Below are positions 37,868-48,500 of a stretch of 64,000 nucleotides of DNA, one piece after another. Each line of letters begins with the position of its first letter. The stretch's first letter is position 1. The notes beneath the pieces were generated by a model. It saw only the letters and a list, made by a program, of their open reading frames with translations, ran no database searches and was not told the DNA's origin. The position numbers and the translations under genes were made by a program. This stretch comes from Hexactinellida sp. DTS-2022 (lineage: Eukaryota > Porifera > Hexactinellida), in assembly GCA_028753945.1 (NCBI GenBank), contig JAPNXP010000008.1, positions 3,658,001-3,722,000 of the forward strand, written 5' to 3'.

Positions 37868-40800
37868 TCAGGATAGCCTGATCTGTTTGCCCAGTATTAT
37901 AATCTTCTCCTCGTCGCGTAGCAGTTTCAAGGAATCCTCAAGTTGTTTTTCGGTTATTTGCTTCTGAGTTTTATCCATGAAGTGAGTCAGTATTTTAGAG
38001 ATTGATTGCGTTTTCCCTTCCATTTTCTGCAGAACCTTGAATACCTCTTTGGCCAGGTCTGCCTTCCTGCTACGCTCGGACGCGCTGATACCAGTGGTCA
38101 GTATGCTAATGTCTATTATCCCGGTTTTAGGATCCATGGCAGACTGCTTTAGCGCCTCTCTATGCAGTCGCTTCGCCTCCTCGACATCGTGCACCTCCAC
38201 AACCAGATTGAATCTAGAGATTGGTATAATCACTCAAACAACGCAATAGCAATAAGTACAAACATACTAAGGGTTCTCGCTAGGCCTCTATCAAATGGTA
38301 CATGCCCTTGAAAGCTATTGTACCCTTTATTCACATGTTGTAAGTGGGCATATACCCTTTGAGTCAATATTATTATTTGAAGGTTTCATTAAATCATTGA
38401 CATTAAGTAATATCTCACTCTTATGTACCCTTACAACAAAAAATCCCGGCGAGAACCCTGAACATACTGCATAGGGGATATAGAGCATATAAGAATAAGT
38501 GAAATAATCTCAATATTTTGAATTAATTAGAACTTCTAAAGATATCAACAAATATTTGTCTACCAGGTGATGACATTTGGAGATGAATAGTTTCTAAATG
38601 GTATCCCAGACATGCTAATAAATTCAAATAATATATAACACAGTTCTTTAAGAGCCATTTACTTAAGTAACTATTTTGACGTAAGATAGTGGTGTCTAGA
38701 AATAAAGGCGATACTTGAAACCGTTCTGGTAAAGTTACGAGATAAACTAGTATAAAGTTCAGACAGAAATTATACGTTTTAGTGGGAAATGTAGGATGTC
38801 TTGCTAAGCAAAATAAACACAACATTCAAGGTCTACAAGTCAGTATTAGTTCATAGCTATCTATATGCTAAACACGATTGTTGCATCATAACACGTTAAT
38901 TTACTCAACTCTTATTAAAAAGTTTTTAGTCTTACGAATTCCCCAATTTCTTGTTGACAGCCATTCATTAAACAATAGGGTTTAAACCTTGAAACTTATC
39001 AATTTCAATTACAGATCAATGTAATAATAAAGTGATTACAGGTAGAAATAAACATTGTGTAATAAAATAATAAGGATTCGTTGAAAGTTCATAAATAGAA
39101 ATTTTATGGGAGATAATCTCCTTGCTAACACATCAACAGATCCATTAATGGCCATTTATTCAATTAAGCTAACACATTAACAGATCCATTTATTCAATTA
39201 AGCTAACATAAATATGTAGTAGTATAGTAGTAGTGAGATAATTTACAACCAAGCTAGGAAGATTAAATAATATCATATCATGAGTGCGATTATTGAAGCC
39301 ATCATCACAATAACTAATAACCACACAAACGACACATGGAGCAATATAAGCTGATCATCGGAAACATAATCCTAGGTAAGTAGGAATAAAGTATCAATTT
39401 TCAATGAAATATGAATGAACTTGCGATCTTGGTCAGTAGTGCCTGGGATAAGACATGCTTAGTTGAGTACGTAGAATGTGTAATTATATAAGTCAGTTGC
39501 AAAAACTAAATATTGTTGATGGCAGTGATGAAATGTTAATTAATTTGTAGATCTTACAATCCGATTAAATCAGTCCCTTGACATTATATTAATGACTGAT
39601 TACTGTGTAAAATAGGTCGGACGGATGGAAAACTTATTTCTTAATAAATTTTACACTATAGTATTGTAGTCAACAATATACAACCATGGATAAGAATAGA
39701 GTTTGTATATTCACCTCATCCTGGCGTGAGACTCCGCTAGTCTAATGAGAGACTCCAGTTGCCGCGGGTAGGCAGTGACAGCGCCTCTACTGGACCCGAC
39801 CTTACGCATATCGACATACGCCTGTATCAGCGCCTGTCCGGCCTCCTCCGAGAGCTTAGGCTGGATGTAGGAGCGTGCGTACGCTATGTAGTCCCGCAGG
39901 ATGTGCATATCCACATCTTCCGACTCTACACACAGGAGCTAGTCAATACACCAGTGCCACACAAGGGGCATTCAAACGTTACGTAGCGCTCCCAATGGGG
40001 GGGGCAACTATTGTGTGACATAACATTTTTATATTAGGAATAGGTCAAAAACGTGACATAGGGATGGGGTGTCTAATTCCCTATAACTTTGCGTTACATA
40101 ACGCTTGAGGCTCCTAAGCTATCTATACTATAGCACAGCTGTTACCCAGGTTATCCGGGTCCGCCACGTTGTACAGCGAGACCAGGTGCTGGGCCAGACG
40201 CCGGTCGAAGAGCTCGTCCTGCGGGTCCAGCATCAGGAAGATGAGGTCGAAGCGGGAGAGCAGAGTGTGCGGCAGCTGTATGTTCTCCACGGTGGTCAGG
40301 CGCGGGTCCCAGGTGGACATGCGCGGGTTGGCCGCGGCTAGAATCGAGGCGCGCGCGTTAATAGAGCAGATAATTCCGGCCTTGGCGATGCTGAGCGTCT
40401 GCTGCTCCATGACCTCGTGCAGGATAGAGCGAGTGCTGTCAGTCATCTTGTCGAACTCGTCGATGCAGCAGACCCCGTTGTCGCTGAGAGCGAGCGCGCC
40501 GGTCTGCAGCACCAGCTGTCGCGTCTCCGGGTCCTTAGTGACGTAGGCAGTGAGCCCCACCGCGGAGGAGCCCTTCCCGGAGGTGTACTGGCTCCGGGGC
40601 ATCAGCCGGTGCACGTACTGCAACAGCTGAGACTTTGAGGTGCCCGGGTCCCCGCACAGGAGAATGTTAATGTCGGCCCGGAACTGGCCCCGCCCCGCCT
40701 CCTTGAACATCTCGTCCTTCTTCGTCCCACCGAACATCTGCAGGAGAATGCCCTGCAGATGAGTAAGTACAGATATATAGTCTATGTTAGCAAATACCAA

Positions 40801-43725
40801 GGGAGCTCTATTGGGATTGGATGCAGGGGTTTATCTAGAATTTTCTGATATAATACAGGAAACTCCCGTTATAACAAATTCGGATATAAATAAATAGTCT
40901 CGCCTATAAGATATAACGAAGTCGTTGATTTACTTTATAAATTTCGGTCCCTTGGACTTCATTATAATGTATAACGAGTTCGGATGTAATGTGTTCCATA
41001 TAAACAACAAGCTAGATAGATATCTAAAACAACACTGTATGTATTTTAATTATTAATATTGTTAGTATAATCCATCACAGATAGTTGTAATAAAAATGCC
41101 GTATCGCCTGCCTGCTTAAAATTAACACCATACAGTAGATGCGGTTATAAGAACATCGTCGCGAACGGCATATAATGTTCTTATAAGTTATAACAGATAT
41201 GTTCTTATAACCGGCATAAATTATATAGGGTATATGGCAACCGTTTTTCAGTATAATGTTTTATAATCAGTATGTTCTTATATTCAGTATGTTCTTATAA
41301 CCGGCGCAGTATTCTTGTATCCGATATCTACTGTATTTTAGCTGTTACAATATTAGTACGGTTATAAATGGTAATATTAACACGGCTATACTACCTTTTT
41401 GATATCCCTGTTCTCGTATATGGAGGGCGCCAGGGCTCGACTCAGCCTCTCGTATATGTCCGGACTCTGCGAGAGGTGTCGCAGCTCGGCTACCCGCTCC
41501 GCGGAGAGGACGGGGCCGTGTCTGGCGGCGCCCGGGTCGGAGGGCTCCTCGGGGCTCTCTCCGTGCAGCCGCTTCTGGTCTGCCTTGCGGAAGTGGATAA
41601 CGTCCACATAGGTCTTGTACACAGACTTAAGATTACGAGTTCTGGGATTGACTCTCAGAGGCGCAGCTCTGTAGATCCCAGTCACTGATAACTAAACACA
41701 GAATACAGTATAACATAATATACAGTAGAACTCGGGTATGACGCGACGTACCCTTGGGAATGAAAATAAGTACGTACTAACTGAGTATACCCTACATAGA
41801 AATATATACTGCTTTATAAGCTTGGTTTAGAAATTGGTACACATACGTACGTACTAACCCATGCACGTTATAACTGAATGTCTAATAACCAATATACCGC
41901 ACACATTAATGCTACCTTATCTCCCGGCTGCACGGTGTCCACCAGGTCGTTGTGAGCGTACAGCGCGATGGTGTGCGGGGTCTGTCCGGGGGGCATGTCG
42001 TCCGGAGCCTCCTGCAGCTTGAGCATCTGCTTGTCGGAGAATATGGACCTATTGTGTATCAGCTGCATGCTGTGCAGCGTCTGGCAGCCCGGACACACCG
42101 AGGGCTCCGTCACGCGCCCGCGCTCCACCAGCCCCGTCACGCCCTTCTGGCAAATGTGGCACTCGAAGTAGGCCTGCCGCATCTCGGGGATTATGGAGGA
42201 AGTGCGGATTATCATGCCCGACACCGTGATCAGCTGATCGATATCCTCAGGATTCAATAAGCGCATATTCCGCGTCTTATCAACGTTAAACGGCCGCACC
42301 TAAACACTACAGATAAGAGAGAGCAGAGCCGCTATAAGAGCGTGCCTGTATCTGGTGCTCCAGCTCTGAGTCCGGGTAGAGCGAGAAGAAGAGCTCGTTG
42401 GCAGAGAGGTCGAACGCGGGTATCACCTCCTGGGGGTACCTCACCAACTGTAGGTACAGACTCAGGCTGTGAGCCGACAAGTGGTCGCAGTTGACACTCA
42501 GGAACGGATCCTCCAGCACCTGTATCTCCTCCAGTCTCTGCAGGTACATCGGCGCGCCCTCCCCCCTCGCCAGCCCCATGTCCCCCTCTCCCTCCTCAGA
42601 CGGCACGAAGGAGGTTATGAAGGATTTGAAGCCGTCCTTGGCCTCCTGGATATTAACGTCAGTGCCCCATATCACGGAGTGCAGCTGAGTGCTCTCGTCT
42701 AGAGTGTAAAATATAATAAATATACAGTGGTGTTCGTATAATAGCAAGTCGCATTTTACTCAAAAATTGCTTGCGAAAAAACAAAATGATTATTAGAGGA
42801 ATGGGATTAACATTGCTCCGAATAGGCGCCCTGGCGCTTATTGTTTTCGTGGGCCAAATTTACCCTGGAATTTTTTTGAAAATCCAGAAAAATAAAATTT
42901 TGATTGTTTCTAATGGTACTCACATACCGTAGTTGCCAAAATTAATGTAATAACATTCCAGTTATCAACTAATGTGTTTTAATCTTACCATACCAATGCC
43001 ATTATTATTGACCCGGCGCTTATTCGAAGCAATACGGTATACTCGCATGGGGACTCAAATTGAAAAGTTATTAGTAGGTAACCAGAGGAACAGTCACCAT
43101 TGTAAATACAATTCTAAGTAAAACAGTGACTAACTTTTCACATCGATCTGGCTGCTCGCGTCCCCTATAGTGACGGTCCTGTGTCGCGGCTCGCTCTGCA
43201 GGTCCCCGCGCGGCCGCAGGGGGGTGCCCCCCAGCCCCGCCCTCCTCGGCGTGAGACCGACGCTCTCGCTGAAGTAACTCAGCGGAGAGCTGATCTCCAT
43301 GTCCTTAATGGCGCGCACCAGCCCGCCCTGCGGCTGCGGGTAGGAGAGCGGCGAGCTGAGATCTCCTAGCATCGGGAGCGGGCTGGAAGGGGCGGCCGAG
43401 TGCTCGTCTGTGCGTCTGCGGGCGCTGGGGGGAGAGGCCCCGGGGGGTCTGTCGCGGGTGGGCGTGAGGAGCTCTGAGCTCGCCCCCTCTGACGGGATGG
43501 GGGCTTCCTCCAACACCGGACTGTACTGGAGAATAGAGGGTAGTTATATACTATATTAGTATAATAAAGTTACAATATATAGAAATAAAAAAAGAAAACC
43601 TTTGACTGTGAGTCTCTGTCTCTGGGTCTCTTCCTCCTAGCCTGTCCTCTTGAAGTGGTCGGGGTGCTGCCTGGGGTGCCCAGGGGGGAGGGGCTCTTGG
43701 AAGAGCGAGTGGAACGGGTAGACAT
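37868..43725 (-). CDS. MCM4: MCM4 replicative helicase subunit (8 exons)
   Basis: Exons 43725-43600, 43525-43135, 42698-42346, 42299-41916, 41691-41395, 40752-40146, 39925-39715 and 38213-37868 give 904 residues in frame (human 863). The disordered N-terminus is rich in SP/TP sites ([13 protein letters not shown]), as expected for CDK/DDK control. The oligonucleotide-binding domain carries a zinc motif (CHIC...CPGC) in exon 4. The AAA+ core in exon 6 has Walker [12 protein letters not shown], Walker B CCIDEFDK, sensor LAAANPR and arginine finger LLSRFDLIF. Exon 7 has [20 protein letters not shown] and exon 8 a winged-helix C-terminus. MCM4 works in the MCM2-7 ring that unwinds DNA at forks. 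Intron 3 (42345-42300, 46 nt) starts with GC, not GT. Upstream lies an inverted copy of the 5' module found before the two DUSP-UBL genes. Confidence 0.97.
38269..38460. mobile_element. hAT-like MITE in MCM4 intron 7
   Basis: The ends are AAGGGTTCTCGCTAGG and CCCGGCGAGAACCCTG. The 8-bp sequence AACATACT sits directly outside each end (38261-38268, 38461-38468), a perfect hAT-length target duplication. The element is 192 bp and non-coding. The rest of this 1.5-kb intron is AT-rich, with a two-copy tandem repeat of about 43 bp near 39120-39205. Confidence 0.88.
41133..41333. mobile_element. pogo/mariner-like MITE in MCM4 intron 5
   Basis: TA-flanked element. Ends CAGTAGATGCGGTTATAAGA and, inverted at the right, CAGTAGATATCGGATACAAG. 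GTTCTTATAA recurs inside in both orientations. A second decayed repeat with TCCCGTTATAACAAATTCGG lies at about 40858-40995 in the same intron. Confidence 0.65.
42300..42345 (-). other. GC-AG intron of MCM4
   Basis: Exon 3 must end after LEHQIQ and exon 4 must begin VRPFN to keep MCM4 homology and frame. The intervening 46 nt begin GCACGC after CAG and end TTTAG. No GT lies at a usable place, so the donor appears to be GC. Confidence 0.75.
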
Positions 43726-43807
43726 AGCAGAGAGATACAACAGCTAGAGAGCTATAATATCATATTTTATTCAAGTGTCAATAATACATAATAAAGCAAT
43801 GATTTGT

Positions 43808-43925
43808 TAGTATACGGCAGGCATTTTGGTTTACAGACTTATAGACAGTCTAGAAATGTATTGCTTATTTTGCATGGGCTTTTATAGACCGCATATAAAT
43901 AGACTGACTACATACGTATAAGGAA
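43808..43925. mobile_element. Small dispersed element between MCM4 and its upstream module
   Basis: TATACGGCAGGCATTTTGG at the left, with ATACGTATAAGGAAGCTC at the right, is shared with the repeat at 30800-30912. It sits between the MCM4 start region and the module copy at 43932-44212, as if inserted later. Confidence 0.4.
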
Positions 43926-43931
43926 GCTCTA

Positions 43932-44212
43932 TGATAATTAACCAGCTATCACTTAATTAATTAAGAAAATATACTACTTGTGAATATTGTTACCCCTGAA
44001 CAATATTATCCTAGGGAATATTGTGTGGGAACGTGATTCCCCATTTTCCAGAAAATAATATCGTTTGCCGGACATAAATATGGAGAACAGGATTCAATCT
44101 AACGCCGGCCAGTGAGGTTTTGGTGTTTTTTCAATGTACTCACTAATTGGATCGGGCAACATACTACCCATATCATAATTAAAAAATCTAAAATTACAGC
44201 TGTGCCGACTGC
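43932..44212 (-). promoter_or_regulatory. 5' module, copy A (upstream of MCM4)
   Basis: Read on the minus strand, this runs from CACAGCTGTAATTTTAGA through a GCCGGCGTTA block, CTCCATATTTATGTCC, ATGGGGAATCA and ATTCACAAGTAG to AAGTGATAGCTGGTTA. The same string of blocks, in the same order and in gene orientation, lies directly upstream of the two DUSP-UBL genes. Homology ends near the place where their start codon would be. It may be a duplicated promoter or part of a mobile element; the sequence alone does not decide. Confidence 0.7.
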
Positions 44213-45439
44213 ATGCTCCTTTGGCGTAGCCTAGACAAGGAGGGGCTTAAGCCACCCAAATTTTGGCTTCATCCATTTCAGAAAATTCCTGAAAAATAAT
44301 TAATAAATTACAATTTTAATATGATATGGAAAACTTGTAAAATCTAAAATTACAGCTGTGCCGACAGTATGTTCCTTTGAAGGCACTATAATTTGGTAGT
44401 TGGTTGATTGATAGTGCTGTTTTGCCGGAAATGGCCCCCCCTACAGATTTGGCCCGGGGGGTCCCAATCTGTAAAATATCATTTTACTTTACAGAAATGG
44501 ACCCCCTTTACAGATTTGGACCCCCCTTTTCTATAATACTGCAAAGTCATTTACTTGATGCAACTAAATTGTACCAAACCAAACATACATTGTGCAACAT
44601 TGTTACAGAGTTGAATAACGTATCTATCTATCTATCTATTGAAAACACAATAGTCCTTTGTTTGTGTGTTTGTCCAGAATTTAATAGGAAAGACAATATG
44701 CTCTAGTCTAGAGATCTGAAAATTTGCATGCAGGGATAAATTTACACGCTGACAACAATCTATTGGTTTTCTAAACGAAATAACGGGATTATGACGTCAT
44801 AAAAGCACATATTTGGGAATAATTCTTTCAGTTTTTATCAGATACACGTATACCGATTATGGGATCCTAAAGTCATGTAGGGAACTTATTTATTTTAGCT
44901 CTTACAATTTTGATTCGTGGAGTCGTGGACACAAAATTTTAACACATTATAAAATATATTGCATGTTTCCTAAATTTTTACATTTAATTATTATGCAGAA
45001 GTTAAATTCAGGATTAGGAATATAACTTTGCAATATAATTTACTGAATTAATTAATTACGTATAATTACCAGCCACAGGTTTCAAATACTATCTTATAAT
45101 TTGAAATGGTCCATAATTTTAGGCGCGCGGATACGAATGAACTAAGGCCACAAAGATGACTTTGTGGGGAATATATATATATTAATACGCCAAGCAGATT
45201 TATACAAATAAATAATTCAGCTCATGGCATAAAAGGCCGCGCAGCGGCCGTCAGTTGAGGTGTGAAGCGCCGAACCGTCGCGAAGCCGAGACCGAAGGGC
45301 TAGTATTTCCAAAAATATACATTGTTGAATGATAAGTGTTAACATATGATGGTATAGAACAGCCCAAGCTAAAGCAAGTTCTTCCAAATACTAACTCTAG
45401 CTTTGTCGGAAGAATCAATTGTATCATATATGTTTGTAC

Positions 45440-45930
45440 CAGGGTTGCCAATCCAATCCAATCGAGAAGATTTTCGATTGCCGATTGCTGCATTTTTCAT
45501 CGATTGGATTATCGGTTGGATTGCTGCATTTTTCATCGATTGGATTGTCGATTGGATTGGTTCGATTTTTATCGATTGGATTGCAATCGATGAATTTTCA
45601 TCGATTTTTTTTCGATTGTTTGTTTTTTCAATTTCTAAATAATGCCAAAATTTAAAATGATCAATTGCTCGTCAATTAAACCCAATAATATATGTTTTAA
45701 GTTTGAACATATGATGAAACATAACTCTTTTTAATATAATACTGAGGAGTAAACGATCGAAAAAAATCGGAGAAACAATCCAAAAAATCGATCATATTTT
45801 GGATTGTCGATTGCGATTGGATTGTCATCCGAATAATCGATTGTCCAAATTTGGATTGCCGATTGTCCAAATTTGGCTCGATTGGATTGGATTGGATTGT
45901 CGATTGGATTGGATTGGATTGGCAACCCTG
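45440..45930. mobile_element. hAT-like MITE, copy 1
   Basis: A 491-bp element with ends CAGGGTTGCCAATCCAATCC and its inverse GGATTGGATTGGCAACCCTG. The 8-bp target duplication GTTTGTAC is perfect (45432-45439 and 45931-45938). The subterminal regions are runs of GATTGGATTG with interspersed ATCGAT. No transposase is encoded. The copy at 52172-52656 is the same element in the opposite orientation. Confidence 0.93.
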
Positions 45931-46035
45931 GTTTGTACCCATACTGGTTATAAATCTTAGCTGCGTGTTAGCTGTTAGTTAATTAAAATCTTATACTTGT
46001 TACTAGTTAACTATTATTAGTCATGTTATGTATGT

Positions 46036-46460
46036 GTTATGTCGATTTTGTCAAATGTTGATTTTACAAAATCAACATGTCGATTTTACAAAATCAACAT
46101 GAATCAACGGAACTAAAACAAATGTTCGACTTTGGCTATATTACTCGGATAAGCCTAGGTTTTAATGCATTTTGTTCAGAATTCGCTTCATCCAAGTATA
46201 TACTGACTTGTATGAAGATATTTTTTTACCAAAATGAATTTTTACTAGAATGAAAAAATATTCCAGGGTGATTTTGCAAAATCAAGGAATAAAATATGTC
46301 GATTTTGTAAAATCGACATTTCTAATTAGTTGATTTTGTAAAATCGACATTTCTAATTAGTTGATTTTGTAAAATCGACATTTCTAATTAGTTGATTTTG
46401 TAAAATCGACATTTCTAATTAGTTGATTTTGTAAAATCGACTATTTGACAAAATTGACAC
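46036..46460. repeat. Palindrome-bearing 31-bp tandem repeat
   Basis: From about 46300 to 46445 a 31-bp unit is repeated nearly exactly five times. Each unit holds the palindrome GATTTTGTAAAATC followed by GACATTTCTAATTAGTT. Upstream, at 46038-46105, related GATTTTACAAAATC palindromes occur with other spacers. Confidence 0.85.
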
Positions 46461-46577
46461 AACATATGCATTAAACAAAATTCCTATACTTAAACTAAAA
46501 CGAAATAGCTAATGGTTGTGAGTCTTGTAAAATATTTTGTATTCACACACTCAAGTAAATGACTATGCAGTATTATA

Positions 46578-46723
46578 CAGGCCCGTCGTAGGCCAATTAT
46601 TATTGGTGCGGCCAAGTGACGTCACTTAATTGATTCGCAGTGTATAACCCGAATTATGATGCGGGCACCTAAAATATTGGTGCGGCCTATGCCGCACCTG
46701 CCGCCCGTGTTCCTACGGCCCTG
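46578..46723. mobile_element. hAT-type MITE with 5-bp duplication
   Basis: The ends are CAGGCCCGTCGTAGGCC and TTCCTACGGCCCTG; TTATA is repeated on both sides. The 146-bp length and the ends match the element that interrupts the DUSP-UBL copy at 48519-48665. Confidence 0.65.
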
Positions 46724-47278
46724 TTATAGAAAAGGGGGGTCCAAATCTGTAAAGGGGGTCCATTTCTGTAAAGTAAAATGATATTTTACAGATTTGGACC
46801 CCCCGGGCCAAATCTGTAGGGGGGTCCATTTCTGTCAAAACAGTGCTTCCAAAAGAACATGCTGTCGGCACAGCTGTATTTTAGATTTTTTCGTCATGTC
46901 TTTAACACCTGTGTTAAGACACTTGATTGATAAATTGGAAGTTTGTTTCTATCTTAACAGTGTCGCCCTATGGGAATTTTTAGAGATGCATTATATGAAT
47001 TTATATCTAGTTGATTAGTTAACACATGTTATGATTAAAACATAATACAGTATGTAATGATTTCCAGGCAACATATCTGAGCATGGTGATAGCTTACTCG
47101 ATTTTCGTACCCGATGACCCCCAATTTTTATTGCGATTTTGAACAGTACTAGTTGGTAGTATAAAATCATGTTTTATCACTATTCTCTAAAATGAAAATT
47201 TAATTAGTTATTCATGGTCAAAGTTACGCATGATAGTGAATCCATAGTACTAGCCAGGGGTGGAACAAAAATTTCTGG

Positions 47279-47350
47279 TGGGGGGGGGGGGGGATCTAGA
47301 GTGAGCATAGCGAGCGATCAATAAGGGGCTCCAGGGGGGGGGGGGGGCTA
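47279..47350. repeat. Poly-G tracts in a TE fragment
   Basis: Two homopolymer G runs of about 14 bases flank the string GAGTGAGCATAGCGAGCG. The related string GCGAGTGTAGCGAGCG occurs in the element at 50689-50946. Assembly in the G runs may be uncertain. Confidence 0.5.
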
Positions 47351-47624
47351 TGCCTCCTGGAATTTTTTTAAACTCAGATGGGCTCAAATATTGATATATA
47401 GAGTTCGATATAAACCTTCAATAGGTCTAGTTCAAATAATATCTGCTTGTATTGAGTTTATTGATTAATTCTACCTAAAGTATATATCTGATAATCTGGT
47501 TGGGGGATACATCCCCCTCATTATTCATTTTTTATGATTTTCTGGCAATCGAGGCAATCAACATTTAAGAAAGAAAGAAATTTCCAAATTATCAATCAAG
47601 GGACTTAACACCTTGAGGTGTTGA

Positions 47625-48128
47625 TAGTGCTGCGAACTGGAATTAAATTTGATTCAATTCAGTTACAGTTACAGTTACAGTTTTAGTTTCATTTCAGTTA
47701 CAGTTTTAATTCAGTTACAGTTACAGTTTTCATTTCAGTTACAGTCTTAATTCAGTTACAGTTTTAATTCAGTTACAGTTTTCATTTCAGTTACAATTTT
47801 CATTTCAGTTACAATTTTACCACAGTCAGTACAATTTCGTACTTAGTTAGGTATTCCAAGGTCTGCAGACAACATAATCTAGTTTCATTTTTTCTAATTT
47901 CATTTTGTGCCGCCTGACTTGTGCTGCAAACCGGAATTGAATTTGAAGAAATTCAATTTCAGTTTTAATTTCAGTTGGAGAAAAATACATTTCAGTTACA
48001 GTTACAGTTACAGTTTTATAAACGAGTACATTTCAGTTACAGTTACAGTTACAGTTTAGAAAAATCGCTAAAACTATTTCAGTTTTAATTCAGTTACAGT
48101 TTTAATTCAGTTACAGTTCGCAGCACTA
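47625..48128. mobile_element. hAT-like MITE made of CAGTTA repeats
   Basis: The ends are TAGTGCTGCGAACTGG and CAGTTCGCAGCACTA. The target duplication is GGTGTTGA at 47617-47624 and 48129-48136. The interior is almost wholly CAGTTACAGTT-type short tandem repeats and TTTTAATT spacers. Confidence 0.85.
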
Positions 48129-48145
48129 GGTGTTGATGACATGAC

Positions 48146-48280
48146 GAAAAAAACTAAATTACAGTTGGGTCAACAGCATGTTCTGTTGGAGTCTTGGAGA
48201 CACTATCAATCAACCAACTACCAAATATAGTGCCTCCAAAGGGGCATTGAGTTGGCACAGCTGTAATTTTAGATTTTTTT
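48146..48280. mobile_element. Short fold-back element, copy before the first DUSP-UBL gene
   Basis: Near-palindromic 135 bp with ends AAACTAAATTACAG and CTGTAATTTTAGATTT. The middle holds ATCAATCAACCAACTACC. It is the same family as at 51316-51427 and the split copy around 44338-46898. It directly precedes the shared 5' module. Confidence 0.7.
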
Positions 48281-48500
48281 GATAATGATATGGGTTGTAT
48301 GCTACCCGATACAATTAGTAAGTACCATAGGAAAAAAACACCAAAACCTGATTGGCCGGCGTTAAATTGAATCCATTTCTCCATATTTATGTCCAGCAAA
48401 CAAATATTATTCCCTGTGAAATGGGGAATCATGTTGCCACACAATATTCCCTATAAATAATTATATAATGTTGTTTGGGGAATTTTAAAGTGATTAAGCA
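48251..48500 (+). promoter_or_regulatory. 5' module, copy B (before the first DUSP-UBL gene)
   Basis: This carries the same ordered blocks as copies A and C (GGCCGGCGTTA, CTCCATATTTATGTCC, GAAATGGGGAATCA, AAGTGATTA) and ends at the position of the original ATG at 48501. It partly overlaps the right arm of the fold-back element. Confidence 0.7.

Larger units (their letters stand above)
44338..46898. mobile_element. Fold-back element split by a larger inverted-repeat unit
   Basis: The outer halves, 44338-44411 and 46848-46898, belong to the short palindromic family also present at 48146-48280 and 51316-51427 (ends AATCTAAAATTACAGCTGTG). Between them lies a unit with 120-bp inverted arms at 44412-44536 and 46725-46847. 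These contain GGGGGGTCCAAATCTGTAA and its complement, so each arm can also fold on itself. The 2.2-kb interior has no convincing coding frame. It carries further insertions, a CTAT microsatellite near 44625 and a GC-rich palindromic patch near 45238. Confidence 0.65.

Noticed and set aside
40105..40638. Several plus-strand frames opposite MCM4 exon 6
   Set aside because: Shadows of the GC-rich MCM4 coding strand; no independent homology.
42755..43045. MITE in MCM4 intron 2
   Set aside because: GCTCCGAATAGGCGCC and GGCGCTTATTCGAAGC are inverse-like, but outer ends and duplications are not clear.
45251..45942. Frames such as repeated IDWIVDWIG in the MITE
   Set aside because: Translation of the GATTGGATTG repeats in a hAT-like MITE, not a protein.
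46300..46445. CRISPR-like array
   Set aside because: Adjacent identical units without variable spacers, in a eukaryotic genome with splicing.
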